Positions 7,254 to 16,024 of a stretch of 40,340 nt of DNA are shown here, piece by piece. The position numbers and the translations under genes are program-made. The stretch's first letter is position 1; every line of letters begins with the position of its first letter. The stretch is from contig JAEWYW010000036.1 in NCBI GenBank assembly GCA_023458535.1, positions 1 to 40,340 of the forward strand, given 5' to 3'. This stretch comes from Bacteroidota bacterium (GTDB lineage Bacteria > Bacteroidota > Bacteroidia > Flavobacteriales > Weeksellaceae). The notes beneath the pieces were generated by a model. It did no database searches. It had not been told where the DNA came from and was given only the letters and a program-made list of their open reading frames with translations.

Positions 7254-8627
7254 ATGAAGAAGTCAATAGCAGTATTAGTTTTAAGTTCAAATATTATTTT
7301 TGCTCAAACAGTCAGTCAGAAATTAGAAACAGCGACCAAAAATCTACTGAGTACAGATTTGGGAAAGGTAGCCAATCTGTCTATTTTTGTAATGGATGAT
7401 ACAGGAAAAACGGTTTACGATTACCAAGGTGATAAAGGTCTTTCAACCGCATCTACACAGAAAATCTTTACCGCTGCTGCAGCTTTGGAAACTTTAGGAT
7501 CCAACTACACATATACCACAAAAGTCTCCTACACGGGAGAATTAAACAATGGAAATTTAAATGGTAACCTTATTATCTCGTCTAATGGTGATCCCACTTT
7601 GGGAAGTTGGCGTTATGACAATTACAAACCTGAAAATTTTCAGAAACAGCTTATCGATGCTTTAAAAAAGCAGAATATTACAAAAATAAGTGGCGATCTG
7701 GTGTTGGATGATATGTATTTTGATTTCCAGAAAACCCCAGGAGGTTGGCCGTGGGACGATATGGGCAACTATTACGGTGCGGGCGTCTGGGGACTTAACT
7801 GGCGCGAAAATCAGTTTGATATCAATATTAAAGGTACAGAATTTCAAAGGTTTTCATATCATTTGGAAAATATTTCATGGGCAAATGAATTGAAAGCAGG
7901 CGGAAATTCAGATCAAAGCTTGATTTTTACGGCCCCTTATTCCGATGTTGCAGTCATCAATGGAACTTTACCTGCGGGAAAAGTGACCACTGTTTCGGGT
8001 GCTACACCCAATCCACCTTTACAATTGGGTGCCGAAGTTAAAAATTGGCTTAAAAATGCAGGAATTGATTTTGCAGGGAATGTGGAAGTTCTTTCTCTGG
8101 TGGAATTGCAGGGTAAAAGAGTGATTGAAAGAAATAATGAAAAAAATCTTTTAACTTATCAATCGCCAACATTAGATAAAATCGTGTATTGGTTTTTAAG
8201 AAAATCTGTTAATTTTTATGGTGAAACTCTAATCAAAACCATGGGCAAAGAAAAGAAAAACAATCCGAGTTTTAAGAGTGGAGTAGCATACCTAAAAGAA
8301 TTTTGGAAATCTAAAGGCATTAACTCAGCAGCCATTAATTTCGCTGATGGAAGTGGTCTGTCGCCACAGAACTATGTTTCTGCCAGAGCTGAGGTGCAGG
8401 CATTACTCTATGCCCAAAAACAAGCTTGGTTTTCCCAGTATTATGACGGTTTTCCTACCCAAGATAATGGTATGAAAATGAAAAGTGGAACCATGCGCGA
8501 TGTAAAATCTTTCGCCGGCTACCACACTGCTAAAGATGGAAAGAGGTATGTGTATGCTGCTATTATCAATAATTATCAAGGCAGTGGCGGTGCAGAATTG
8601 CAGAAAATATTGAATGTTTTAAAATAG
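7254..8627 (+). CDS. dacB: D-alanyl-D-alanine carboxypeptidase/endopeptidase (PBP4, family S13)
   Basis: A 457-residue periplasmic penicillin-binding protein that trims or cleaves peptidoglycan peptides; length and order match E. coli PBP4. An N-terminal signal peptide ends at about IIFAQ (18). The nucleophile motif is S67-TQK-70, the second motif lies in DGSGLSPQN (365-373), and the KTG-equivalent is K410-SGT. The long insert between the first and second motifs is the usual extra domain of family S13. Seven nt separate its stop from a histidine kinase gene, and a lipoprotein gene follows, so the three probably form an operon. Expression probably starts from the TATCTTTG element at 7232. Confidence 0.95.
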   Translation: MKKSIAVLVLSSNIIFAQTVSQKLETATKNLLSTDLGKVANLSIFVMDDTGKTVYDYQGDKGLSTASTQKIFTAAAALETLGSNYTYTTKVSYTGELNNGNLNGNLIISSNGDPTLGSWRYDNYKPENFQKQLIDALKKQNITKISGDLVLDDMYFDFQKTPGGWPWDDMGNYYGAGVWGLNWRENQFDINIKGTEFQRFSYHLENISWANELKAGGNSDQSLIFTAPYSDVAVINGTLPAGKVTTVSGATPNPPLQLGAEVKNWLKNAGIDFAGNVEVLSLVELQGKRVIERNNEKNLLTYQSPTLDKIVYWFLRKSVNFYGETLIKTMGKEKKNNPSFKSGVAYLKEFWKSKGINSAAINFADGSGLSPQNYVSARAEVQALLYAQKQAWFSQYYDGFPTQDNGMKMKSGTMRDVKSFAGYHTAKDGKRYVYAAIINNYQGSGGAELQKILNVLK

Positions 8628-8634
8628 TTTTGTT

Positions 8635-9786
8635 TTGAGAAAATCCATTCTGTCCCGACTCAACAATTGGTTTATTTTTGGAATAATGACCTTATTGGTC
8701 GTGAGCATTGTTATCGCATCTACATTATTGATTAATTTTCTACGAAAAGAAGAAGTAAAGCGGGTTGATTTATTGATTAGTGCTATGAAATTTCAGCAGG
8801 AAGTTCAAACGCCCAGCTTGGAAGTTCAAGGATTAATCCTTCAGATATTCAGTTCGAATACCACAATTCCTGTAATCACTTTGGATAATGACGACCGACC
8901 TTTAGAACATCGCAATTTACCAAAAGATGTTGAAAATGATGCCGCAAAAATTACAGCACTTGCCAAGCAGATGGGTAAAAAATATCCACCGATTGAGCTG
9001 AAGTTTCAGAATGGAAATAATCAGTATTTTTATTACGATAACTCTCAGTTGCTTAATAAACTGCAGTATTCGCCCTATATTTTGGGTTTATTTATATTAC
9101 TGTATTTCTTGTTTACCTACTGGTTTTTAAGAACGATTAAAAAGACGGATGAGGGTTATGTATGGGCAGGCTTGGCCAAAGAAACAGCACACCAAATTGG
9201 AACTCCATTATCTTCCATGATTGGCTGGACGGAAATTATGCGAATGGAAAATCCTGAATCGGAAGGTGTTCACGAAATCGAAAAGGATATTAATCGTTTA
9301 AAAACCATCTCCGAGAGGTTTTCAAAAATAGGTTCCGTGCCAGAGCTTAACGATCTCAATCTTAATGAAACCATTCAGGAGAATTACGACTATTTAAAGA
9401 AGAGAATATCTAAAAAAGTAGATTTCAGTCTGCAATTACCGTCAGAAAGTATTTTAATTCCACACAACAGAATTTTAATAAGTTGGGTACTAGAGAATCT
9501 GGTTAAAAATTCTGTTGACGCCATGAAAGGTGTCGGAAAATTAGAATTGAATGTTATCAATAAACCCAGAGTTGTACAAATAGAAATTAAAGACAATGGA
9601 AGCGGCATGACTGGGAGGCAAGCTAGAAATGCTTTTAAGCCAGGCTATTCTACCAAAAAAAGAGGTTGGGGCTTGGGACTGTCCTTAGCCAAAAGAGTGG
9701 TGAAAGAATATCACAACGGTGATATAAAAATTGCACAAACAGAAGTAGGAAAGGGAACAACCTTTAAAATTTACATTAAAAAATAA
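8635..9786 (+). CDS. Sensor histidine kinase, membrane-bound
   Basis: A 383-residue inner-membrane kinase. Transmembrane helices lie at about 14-35 and 149-165 and enclose a periplasmic sensor of about 110 residues with no recognised fold. The phosphoacceptor is H186 in AHQIGTPLSSM, an H-box with Gln where most kinases have Glu. The ATPase domain has the N-box ENLVKNSVDAM (N292), the G1 box DNGSGM and the G2 box GWGLGLSLAKRVV. The start is a TTG at 8635, 7 nt after dacB; the next ATG (8686) would cut into the first membrane helix, so TTG is preferred. No response-regulator gene is in the window. The position after dacB suggests a cell-envelope signal, which is inference. Confidence 0.92.
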   Translation: MRKSILSRLNNWFIFGIMTLLVVSIVIASTLLINFLRKEEVKRVDLLISAMKFQQEVQTPSLEVQGLILQIFSSNTTIPVITLDNDDRPLEHRNLPKDVENDAAKITALAKQMGKKYPPIELKFQNGNNQYFYYDNSQLLNKLQYSPYILGLFILLYFLFTYWFLRTIKKTDEGYVWAGLAKETAHQIGTPLSSMIGWTEIMRMENPESEGVHEIEKDINRLKTISERFSKIGSVPELNDLNLNETIQENYDYLKKRISKKVDFSLQLPSESILIPHNRILISWVLENLVKNSVDAMKGVGKLELNVINKPRVVQIEIKDNGSGMTGRQARNAFKPGYSTKKRGWGLGLSLAKRVVKEYHNGDIKIAQTEVGKGTTFKIYIKK

Positions 9787-9813
9787 TGCTTGATTTATCC
9801 CTTATATAAAAAA

Positions 9814-10323
9814 ATGAAAAGTTTATCTAGATCTTTTACCGCTGCAGCCGTTGTTTTATCCATTTATGCCTGTAAAAAGGAGCAGTCTACAATTGCAACA
9901 CCTACAGAAGTAACTGCACAACCAGATGCCAGTCTACAGATTAAAGTGGAGAATCTAAAACTCACAGAGGACGATTTGGGAATGGGATGCATTACTGAAT
10001 ATTATAAAAAAGGCAGCAAGAATAGTGATCATATCTACACGCAAACGGGTGCTAAAAATGACCAAGGTTGGGTGAATTATATGACGATAAATGGTAAAAA
10101 GGAAGTGTTTCTTTCTACAAACGAAGATGCTAAAATGAATGCTGATGGTACGGGGTTTACCCAAAGACTGGAAAATCAAGACTACATCGTAGAAATTGAT
10201 GCTACAATAGGGGAGACGCACATTGAAACTGATTCGGCAATGGCTTTCGGAACAATAAAAATCATCCGTAAATCTGATAATTCATCCACAACAGTTGAAT
10301 TTGAGGGTGGCTCAGCGTGTTGA
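9814..10323 (+). CDS. Putative lipoprotein of unknown function
   Basis: From the ATG at 9814 (MKSLSRSF) it is a 169-residue protein with a lipoprotein signal: a short charged start, a hydrophobic stretch, then LSIYAC with the lipidated cysteine at C20, followed by KKEQ. The mature part is rich in Thr, Asn and charged residues and looks beta-rich; it contains MGCITEYYKKG and ends GGSAC, so two cysteines might form a disulfide. I recognise no family. A TTG at 9790 would add eight residues before the signal and is less likely. It is the third gene after dacB and the histidine kinase, 27 nt past the kinase stop, and probably co-transcribed with them. Confidence 0.8.
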   Translation: MKSLSRSFTAAAVVLSIYACKKEQSTIATPTEVTAQPDASLQIKVENLKLTEDDLGMGCITEYYKKGSKNSDHIYTQTGAKNDQGWVNYMTINGKKEVFLSTNEDAKMNADGTGFTQRLENQDYIVEIDATIGETHIETDSAMAFGTIKIIRKSDNSSTTVEFEGGSAC

Positions 10324-10350
10324 CAGAACAATGTCAAAATTTGCAGTATT

Positions 10351-12546
10351 CTACACAATCAACAGCGCAACTTCTTTAATGCGCTCTGCAGGTTTTGAAT
10401 GAATGAATATCTCAAAATCCATTTCTAAAAACGTTTCGAAATCGGTTTTCATTTGCTGATAGGTAAGTGCTTTCGGACTTTCTTTCAGCCTTCTTATAAA
10501 ATCGACCAGCCACTCAGCAATCTCTTGATCTAAGCGGATTTCAATAGCATCTTGCTTGGTGTGAATTTCCAGTAGGGTGTTTTCGTAGGTTACCCCTTTT
10601 TTGGTTTTTGTTTCTTGTTTTAATTGTGGAATACCGCCAAGCCACAAGACTTTTTGATTAGGTTTATAATCTGAAACTGGCTCGTTGTTGAGAACATCTT
10701 CAATATAAAATTTCGGAACGGTGGTTCTTGGAACTTTAAAATCAAACCATTCTTGTAGTGGCAAGTCAAACCCAACGCCGTGCATGTAGTTGAACAAGGA
10801 TTTCTTCAAACCATACGAAAACTTCGAATGATCCAAACCTGATTTTTCTTCGTGAACCATATCGTTATTCGCAAAACTTCCCACTTCTGTACTGTGATTG
10901 ATGACGTTGTATTGTTCCGGATTTAAACCTACCGGACTGTGAGCCGTCATCGCAAACTGATGCCAAAATCCCGATTGCAAAATCCCAATTTCAAAGAGTT
11001 GACGCACCATTTCGAGGCTATCAATGGTTTCTTGCGCCGTCTGTGTCGGAAATCCATACATCAAATACGCATGAATCATAATCCCAGCTTCGGTAAAATT
11101 TCGGTTTACCAAAGCCACCTGATCTACCGTAACGCCTTTATCAATCAGTTTTAATAAACGATCCGAAGCCACTTCCAAACCACCAGAAACAGCAATACAA
11201 CCTGAAGCTTTTAGCAGTCGGCATAAATCGTAGGTGAAACTTTTCTCAAACCGAATATTCGTCCACCACGTGACCGTTAATTTCCTTCGCAAAATTTCCA
11301 TAGCAACTTCACGCATTAAAGCAGGTGGTGCCGCTTCGTCCACAAAATGAAAACCCGTATTTTGAGTGGCGTGTATGAGCTCTTCCATGCGATCCACAAT
11401 CTGTTGCGCCGCAATGGGTTCATAAACCTTTATGTAGTCCAAAGAAATATCGCAAAAGGTGCATTTTCCCCAATAGCAGCCATGCGCCATGGTTAATTTG
11501 TTCCAACGGCCATCGCTCCACAGTCGATGCATCGGATTTACAACTTCAATTACAGAAATGTAGCGATTCAGCTTCAAATCAGAATAATCGGGCGTACCAA
11601 CTTCACTGAATTTATAATCTCTAATTTTCGGATTATTAATGTAAAGCACTTCGTTATTTTGTAGAACAAAGGTTCGTTTTAAATCAGAAATTTCAATTTC
11701 GTTATTGACATATTTTAAAATTTGCTCCGTGGGAGCTTCACCATCATCCAATGGAATAAAATCGAAGAACTCGAACACGCGAACATCACTCAATGACCTC
11801 AATTCCGTATTTGGAAAGCCTCCTCCCATGCTGATTTTAATGTTGGGATAGAGCCTTTTGATGTATTGTGCACAACGGAAAGCGGAATACAAATTTCCAG
11901 GAAAAGGCACTGAAAAACCAATAATTTTAGGCTGTGTTTGCTGAATCAGTTTTTCGAGTTCAGAAAGGGTAATTTTGTCGATGTAGGTTGGTTCTTTCTG
12001 AAGTTCGTTGTACAAATCATCGAACGAATTTGCAGACCGACCAAGCCGCTCGGCATATCGACTGAAACCAAAATTTTCGTCGACGGTTTCAATAATCAAA
12101 TCCGATAAATCTTCCAGATAAAGCGTCGCCAAATGTTTGGCCTTATCCTGAAAAGACATGGCTCCAAAAGCCCATTCTAAGTCCTCCAACTGCGAAAATC
12201 GGGAAGCTTCGGGCAAATAGCCATCTTGAACAATAGAATCTGCCAAGGTAGAATTACAGCCCTGCAAAAAATGAATTACAGGATCAATTGTGGAAATATA
12301 ATCTTCAGCGAGCATCAGCATTCGCCGACTGTTATTGCCCAAAATCAGATTTTGTTCCTGAATGTATGTAAAGAGATCTGTTAACCCTTTCTTGGAAAAA
12401 AGCTGCAAAATAACATCCAATCCTAAATCCGCCTGAACTGTGGTGTACGACAGCGTATTCAGAAAACCTTTTAGATAAACAGTTCCTGGATACGGCGTAT
12501 TGAGTTGCGTGAAGGGCGGCGTGATTAAAAGTAAGTCGGTTTGCAA
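10351..12546 (-). CDS. B12-binding-like domain radical SAM protein
   Basis: A 731-residue cytoplasmic radical S-adenosylmethionine enzyme. The N-terminal part (about 1-330) is like cobalamin-binding modules: LLLITPPFTQLNTPYPG at the start, then KIIGFSVPFPGNLYSAF and NIKISMGGGFPN, typical of the Rossmann-like B12 fold, but I see no DxHxxG cobalamin-ligand motif. The radical SAM core carries C357, C362 and C365 (CYWGKCTFC, spacing CX4CX2C), the expected [4Fe-4S] ligands. FVDEAAPP, SGGLEVAS and YLMYGFPTQT follow the usual barrel order. A C-terminal domain (about 560-731) has no assignment. The substrate is unknown. The gene stands alone on the minus strand, with no recognisable precursor peptide next to it, and converges with the dacB operon. 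Confidence 0.9.
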   Translation of the reverse strand: MQTDLLLITPPFTQLNTPYPGTVYLKGFLNTLSYTTVQADLGLDVILQLFSKKGLTDLFTYIQEQNLILGNNSRRMLMLAEDYISTIDPVIHFLQGCNSTLADSIVQDGYLPEASRFSQLEDLEWAFGAMSFQDKAKHLATLYLEDLSDLIIETVDENFGFSRYAERLGRSANSFDDLYNELQKEPTYIDKITLSELEKLIQQTQPKIIGFSVPFPGNLYSAFRCAQYIKRLYPNIKISMGGGFPNTELRSLSDVRVFEFFDFIPLDDGEAPTEQILKYVNNEIEISDLKRTFVLQNNEVLYINNPKIRDYKFSEVGTPDYSDLKLNRYISVIEVVNPMHRLWSDGRWNKLTMAHGCYWGKCTFCDISLDYIKVYEPIAAQQIVDRMEELIHATQNTGFHFVDEAAPPALMREVAMEILRRKLTVTWWTNIRFEKSFTYDLCRLLKASGCIAVSGGLEVASDRLLKLIDKGVTVDQVALVNRNFTEAGIMIHAYLMYGFPTQTAQETIDSLEMVRQLFEIGILQSGFWHQFAMTAHSPVGLNPEQYNVINHSTEVGSFANNDMVHEEKSGLDHSKFSYGLKKSLFNYMHGVGFDLPLQEWFDFKVPRTTVPKFYIEDVLNNEPVSDYKPNQKVLWLGGIPQLKQETKTKKGVTYENTLLEIHTKQDAIEIRLDQEIAEWLVDFIRRLKESPKALTYQQMKTDFETFLEMDFEIFIHSKPAERIKEVALLIV

Positions 12547-12750
12547 GGCTTTTTATTTGTGGCAAAAATACGGATGATTTTATGGAAATCAAATTAGACA
12601 ATTTTAAAACGCTTCTCTGACAATCTAACATTTGCTCATTTCAAGAATTTATGCAAAAATCAAACAGATTATTTAATAAAAATCATGCAATGTAAAATTA
12701 TACTATTATAATGACTTCCTTACTCTCAATAAAATATGTTCTGTAAAACT

Positions 12751-13458
12751 TTAGCAACCTTTTGTATAACTCCAAATATTTGGTTCTCCATTTTCATTCA
12801 AAACTTTTATCCAACCTTCCATTTTAAATTCTATGTTTGTGCTGTCTTCTAGTTCCGTTTGGCATGGATGCTCTTTAAATTTAGTGATTTTCACAAAGCA
12901 CCAGTTTCCGCTTGTTCTATTGGTGAGTTTTATTTCAAAAAGTTCGCCTCGAACCGACCCAAGTATTTCTCCATTAATATCTGGTGTCCTCCTCAGCTTA
13001 AGTCCTGGTTCGTTAGCATAATAACCGAGAACATTGCTACTATTGCCAACCAAAAAAGTCATCCAATCTATAGCGGCAAAATCAGTTTTGTTGATCTCAT
13101 CAATACTTAGCCAGTAATTATTTTTTCCTGATAGTTTGATAAAATTATTGTGACGTCTATTAAATTTTAATGCATAAAGTTCATATCCGATTTCCTCGTA
13201 ATCAACAAACTGGATTTTTTTATCATTCAATAAAATATTCATCGAATAATTATCTTTTTCTTTTTTTAGAGTACCAATTAATTTGCCATTTGGATTATCA
13301 AAAACCCTAAAACCAACTGCCGGCGAAAGAACGCAGCAATATTTCTCGCTATAAATATCTTGTTTATTTTTAGGTATTATGAGTCCAGTATTAGCGAATT
13401 GAGCATTTATAGATGAGCATAAATGAATAATTAAAAATGTACCGAATAATCTTTTCAT
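12751..13458 (-). CDS. Secreted SH3-like protein of unknown function
   Basis: A 235-residue protein with an N-terminal signal peptide (MKRLFGTFLIIHLCSSINAQ, cleavage near residue 20), so exported to the periplasm or beyond. The C-terminal part (about 150-200) has the pattern of a bacterial SH3-like repeat: EPGLKLRRTPDINGEILG, a conserved turn, then GNWCFVKI. The earlier segment CCVLSPAVGFRVFDNPNGKLIG could be a second, degenerate SH3-like unit. Such domains usually bind peptidoglycan or other proteins. Cysteines at about C41, C42, C193 and C204 could form disulfides. It is a single minus-strand gene between a quiet 200-bp gap and the long gap at 13459. Confidence 0.78.
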   Translation of the reverse strand: MKRLFGTFLIIHLCSSINAQFANTGLIIPKNKQDIYSEKYCCVLSPAVGFRVFDNPNGKLIGTLKKEKDNYSMNILLNDKKIQFVDYEEIGYELYALKFNRRHNNFIKLSGKNNYWLSIDEINKTDFAAIDWMTFLVGNSSNVLGYYANEPGLKLRRTPDINGEILGSVRGELFEIKLTNRTSGNWCFVKITKFKEHPCQTELEDSTNIEFKMEGWIKVLNENGEPNIWSYTKGC

Positions 13459-14047
13459 GATTTGTGTCTGCTTATTATACTTCTAAAAATAAGAAAAATT
13501 GGCGTTTGATTTTAAGGTAAAGTTTATATAAATTTTATTTAAACATGTCTTTAAATTTGTCAAGCGGAATGGAATAAAAAGATGATAGGTTTAAAATCGA
13601 AAAAAACTCTAGCAGGAAATTACGATGTGTTGATTACAACATTAGTGGTTTAGATTTTAAAACCGAATTAAGTTTTAGATTGGGATTTGGTATCATGTTT
13701 CAACAAAAACCAAATATACAATACAATATCGTCGAGAAACTGGACGCAAACTATTGTATTTTGTAACCATTAATGAGCATTGGACATCTTTTATCGCTAA
13801 CCGCGAAAAGTAAAGACTTTATTTAGTTGTTTTTTGTCCTAAAATCAAGCTTCACATTGCAGTTCTTATCTATATCGCTAGTGGTAAAGTACGAAATTCG
13901 GCTACCTCAAGAGACTAAAAAAGCACATTAAAACCTGCTATAAATCATTTTTAGTAACTTTTTATTGCGAGGTTAAAATTTATTCCTAATTTTGCTATTT
14001 ATAATTATTATAAATAAAATTAAGGAAATAATTTCAAAAGATCCCGT
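13459..14047. other. 589-bp gap with possible decayed coding sequence
   Basis: No intact gene is found. Between about 13585 and 13815 the plus strand carries protein-like stretches broken across all three frames: KSKKTLAGNYDV, then NISGLDFKTELSFRLGFG, then KYTIQYRRETGRKLLYF continuing to INEHWTSFIANREK and a stop. Codon choice in the last two stretches resembles neighbouring genes, so a frameshifted gene remnant is possible, but I recognise no family. The last 90 bp hold the promoter of the ankyrin operon. Confidence 0.4.
13964..13994 (+). promoter_or_regulatory. Promoter of the ankyrin/DUF2271/PepSY operon
   Basis: TTG at 13965-13967, a 19-nt spacer, then TAATTTTG at 13987-13994. This fits the Bacteroidota sigma-A pattern TTG-N19-TAnnTTTG and is the best promoter match I found in the window. 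The start codon at 14048 is 53 nt downstream, leaving an A/T-rich leader. Confidence 0.7.
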
Positions 14048-15523
14048 ATGAGAAAATCGTTTTTTGCAGCCGTTTTTTTAGTCGCTGCCATCTTCGGAAA
14101 AGCACAAAAAAATACCTTATTGGATGGTGGTTTTTGGAAAAATAACCCCAATCTGGAAACGGTGAAGGCAGAAATTGCAAAAGGGAACAGCCCTTCGCAA
14201 CAAAATCCAGGTTTTTTTGATCCCGTTGTTATGGCGATTAACAATAAAGTTTCTTTGCCGGTGATCCAGTTTATGGTGGAGCAGGACGGAAATTCCATTG
14301 ACAAAAAAACGCACCATTCAAGAACCTATCTGCAGTGGGCAGCCGCTTCAGGAAATTTGGAATTGGTGAATTATCTTTTGGCTAAAGGATCGGATGTGCA
14401 TTATAAAGACAGCCACGGATCTTCGGTTCTCGAGTACGCAGCCGAAGCGGGAAATAAAAATACTGCAGTTTTTGATGCATTGATAAAGGCCGGTGCCAAT
14501 CCGAAATTGAAGCACGAAGACGGTTCCACCTTAATCATGATGAGCATCGCTAATGACGATGATTTAAGTTTGGCGAATTATTTCGTATCTAAAGGTTTGT
14601 CACTTCAAGATAAAGACAATGCAGGCAGAACTGTTGCCGATTATGCGATGAAATTAGGTAATTTCCAAATTCTCGATCAGTTAATTGCAAAAGGGGTGAA
14701 GCCTACCAATCAAGCTTTATTTTTTGCCACTCAAGGTTCACGTGCCAAGGCCAATGGATTGGATGTTTTCCAAAGCTTGGTAGAAAAATATAAACTAAAT
14801 CCCAAAGCATTAAATCCAAACGGTGCGACGATTCTTAATTTGTTGATGCGACGACCTAATCTGGAGATTATTCAATATTTTATCAATAAAGGAGTGGATG
14901 TTGGAGTAGCCGACAAGGATGGAAACACAGCTTTAATTATGGCGTCTCAGGGCAAAGATGCGAAAGTGATTGATTTGCTTTTGGAGAAATCGAAAAACGT
15001 AAATGCTGCTAATGCAAAGGGCGAAACTGCGCTGATGAAAGCATTGGAAAACGGTTCAGCTGAGGTTGCCACAGTTTTATTAAAACACGGAGCTGATGCC
15101 AAAGCAGTGGATAAAGCAGGAAATTCTTTAGCGTATTATTGGTTCAATTCATACAAATCAAACCCAGAAGCCATCGCCGATTTTACAGCGAAACAGGCGT
15201 TGTTGCAAAAGGCGGGCGTTGATTTTAAAACCACACCGAAAAACGGAAATTCGTTATTGTTGTTGGCGGTGGATAAAGGTGAAGTTGATTTGGTGCGAAA
15301 AGCAGCCGAACTGGGTGTTGACGTCAATGCTCAGGATGCCGATGGAAACTCAGCGCTTCACAAAGCAGCTTTGGTTTCTAAAGATGATAAAATGCTGAAA
15401 ACCTTGGTGGATTTAGGCGTTAAAAAAGATTTAAAAACAGAATTCGATGAAACGGCATACGATTTGGCCAAAGACAACGAATTTTTAGCTAAAAATAAAG
15501 TATCAATCGACTTTTTGAAATAA
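14048..15523 (+). CDS. Secreted ankyrin-repeat protein
   Basis: A 491-residue exported protein: signal peptide MRKSFFAAVFLVAAIFGKAQ, with cleavage near residue 20. The rest is an ankyrin array of roughly ten to twelve units from about residue 85 to 490. Clear units include LQWAAASGNLELVNYLLAKG, NTALIMASQGKDAKVIDLLL, ETALMKALENGSAEVATVLL and SALHKAALVSKDDKMLKTLV. Ankyrin arrays bind proteins; none of the units shows a catalytic motif. Six nt separate its stop from the DUF2271 gene, which is 4 nt before the PepSY reductase gene, so the three are one operon. Inference: a periplasmic scaffold or inhibitor for the redox proteins encoded next to it. Confidence 0.92.
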   Translation: MRKSFFAAVFLVAAIFGKAQKNTLLDGGFWKNNPNLETVKAEIAKGNSPSQQNPGFFDPVVMAINNKVSLPVIQFMVEQDGNSIDKKTHHSRTYLQWAAASGNLELVNYLLAKGSDVHYKDSHGSSVLEYAAEAGNKNTAVFDALIKAGANPKLKHEDGSTLIMMSIANDDDLSLANYFVSKGLSLQDKDNAGRTVADYAMKLGNFQILDQLIAKGVKPTNQALFFATQGSRAKANGLDVFQSLVEKYKLNPKALNPNGATILNLLMRRPNLEIIQYFINKGVDVGVADKDGNTALIMASQGKDAKVIDLLLEKSKNVNAANAKGETALMKALENGSAEVATVLLKHGADAKAVDKAGNSLAYYWFNSYKSNPEAIADFTAKQALLQKAGVDFKTTPKNGNSLLLLAVDKGEVDLVRKAAELGVDVNAQDADGNSALHKAALVSKDDKMLKTLVDLGVKKDLKTEFDETAYDLAKDNEFLAKNKVSIDFLK

Positions 15524-15529
15524 AAGATT

Positions 15530-16021
15530 ATGAGAAAGAACTGGAAACTTATGTTGTTCAGCATGTTCGCATTTGCTGCGTCCAATCTGGTATTTGCACA
15601 GACAACGAAGTACAAAACAATGATTCAGATGAATGCCTACTCGGGAAAAGAGGCCTATGTGGTAATTTCGCTTATCAATCCAAAAGGGCAGTACGAGCAG
15701 ACTTTGGGTGTTTTAGGAACCGATAATGAGTGGTACAACACGCTGAAAGAATGGGACAAATTTCAGAAGGTTAAAAAACAAAAATTAAACGGAATAACAG
15801 GTGCTTCGGTAGCTGGTGGAGCGCGAGCAACACGTTTAATCGAATTTGATACAGCTAAACTCAACAAGGGCTATAAACTTCGTTTCGAATCCGCTGTTGA
15901 AACTCAAAAATACTACGCAAAAGATGCTGAAGTCGCACTGTCATCGGCAGTTTTAGACAATAAGGCTGGTGTTACTGGCGGTGGTTACATAAAAGCAATT
16001 CGCTTCCTAAAAGTTCAGTAA
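15530..16021 (+). CDS. Secreted DUF2271 protein, candidate flavinylated electron carrier
   Basis: A 163-residue exported protein with signal peptide ending SNLVFAQ (residue 24). The mature part matches DUF2271: KYKTMIQMNAYSGKEAYVVISL, EWYNTLKEWDKF, TGASVAGGARATRLIEF and YKLRFESAVETQKYYAKDAEV. DUF2271 genes often sit beside PepSY-domain reductases and ApbE, as here. Residues 87-93 (NGITGAS) resemble the ApbE target motif D-G-x-(S/T)-G-A-(S/T), in which the last Ser/Thr receives FMN through a phosphodiester bond; S93 would be that residue. The first position is Asn, not Asp, so flavinylation is a prediction. It lies between the ankyrin and PepSY-reductase genes with gaps of 6 and 3 nt. Confidence 0.88.
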   Translation: MRKNWKLMLFSMFAFAASNLVFAQTTKYKTMIQMNAYSGKEAYVVISLINPKGQYEQTLGVLGTDNEWYNTLKEWDKFQKVKKQKLNGITGASVAGGARATRLIEFDTAKLNKGYKLRFESAVETQKYYAKDAEVALSSAVLDNKAGVTGGGYIKAIRFLKVQ

Positions 16022-16024
16022 AAA

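Noticed and set aside
10319..10336. TTGACA / TGTCAA inverted repeat between the lipoprotein and radical SAM genes
   Set aside because: Short arms overlapping a stop codon and no U-tract; not convincing as a terminator or operator.
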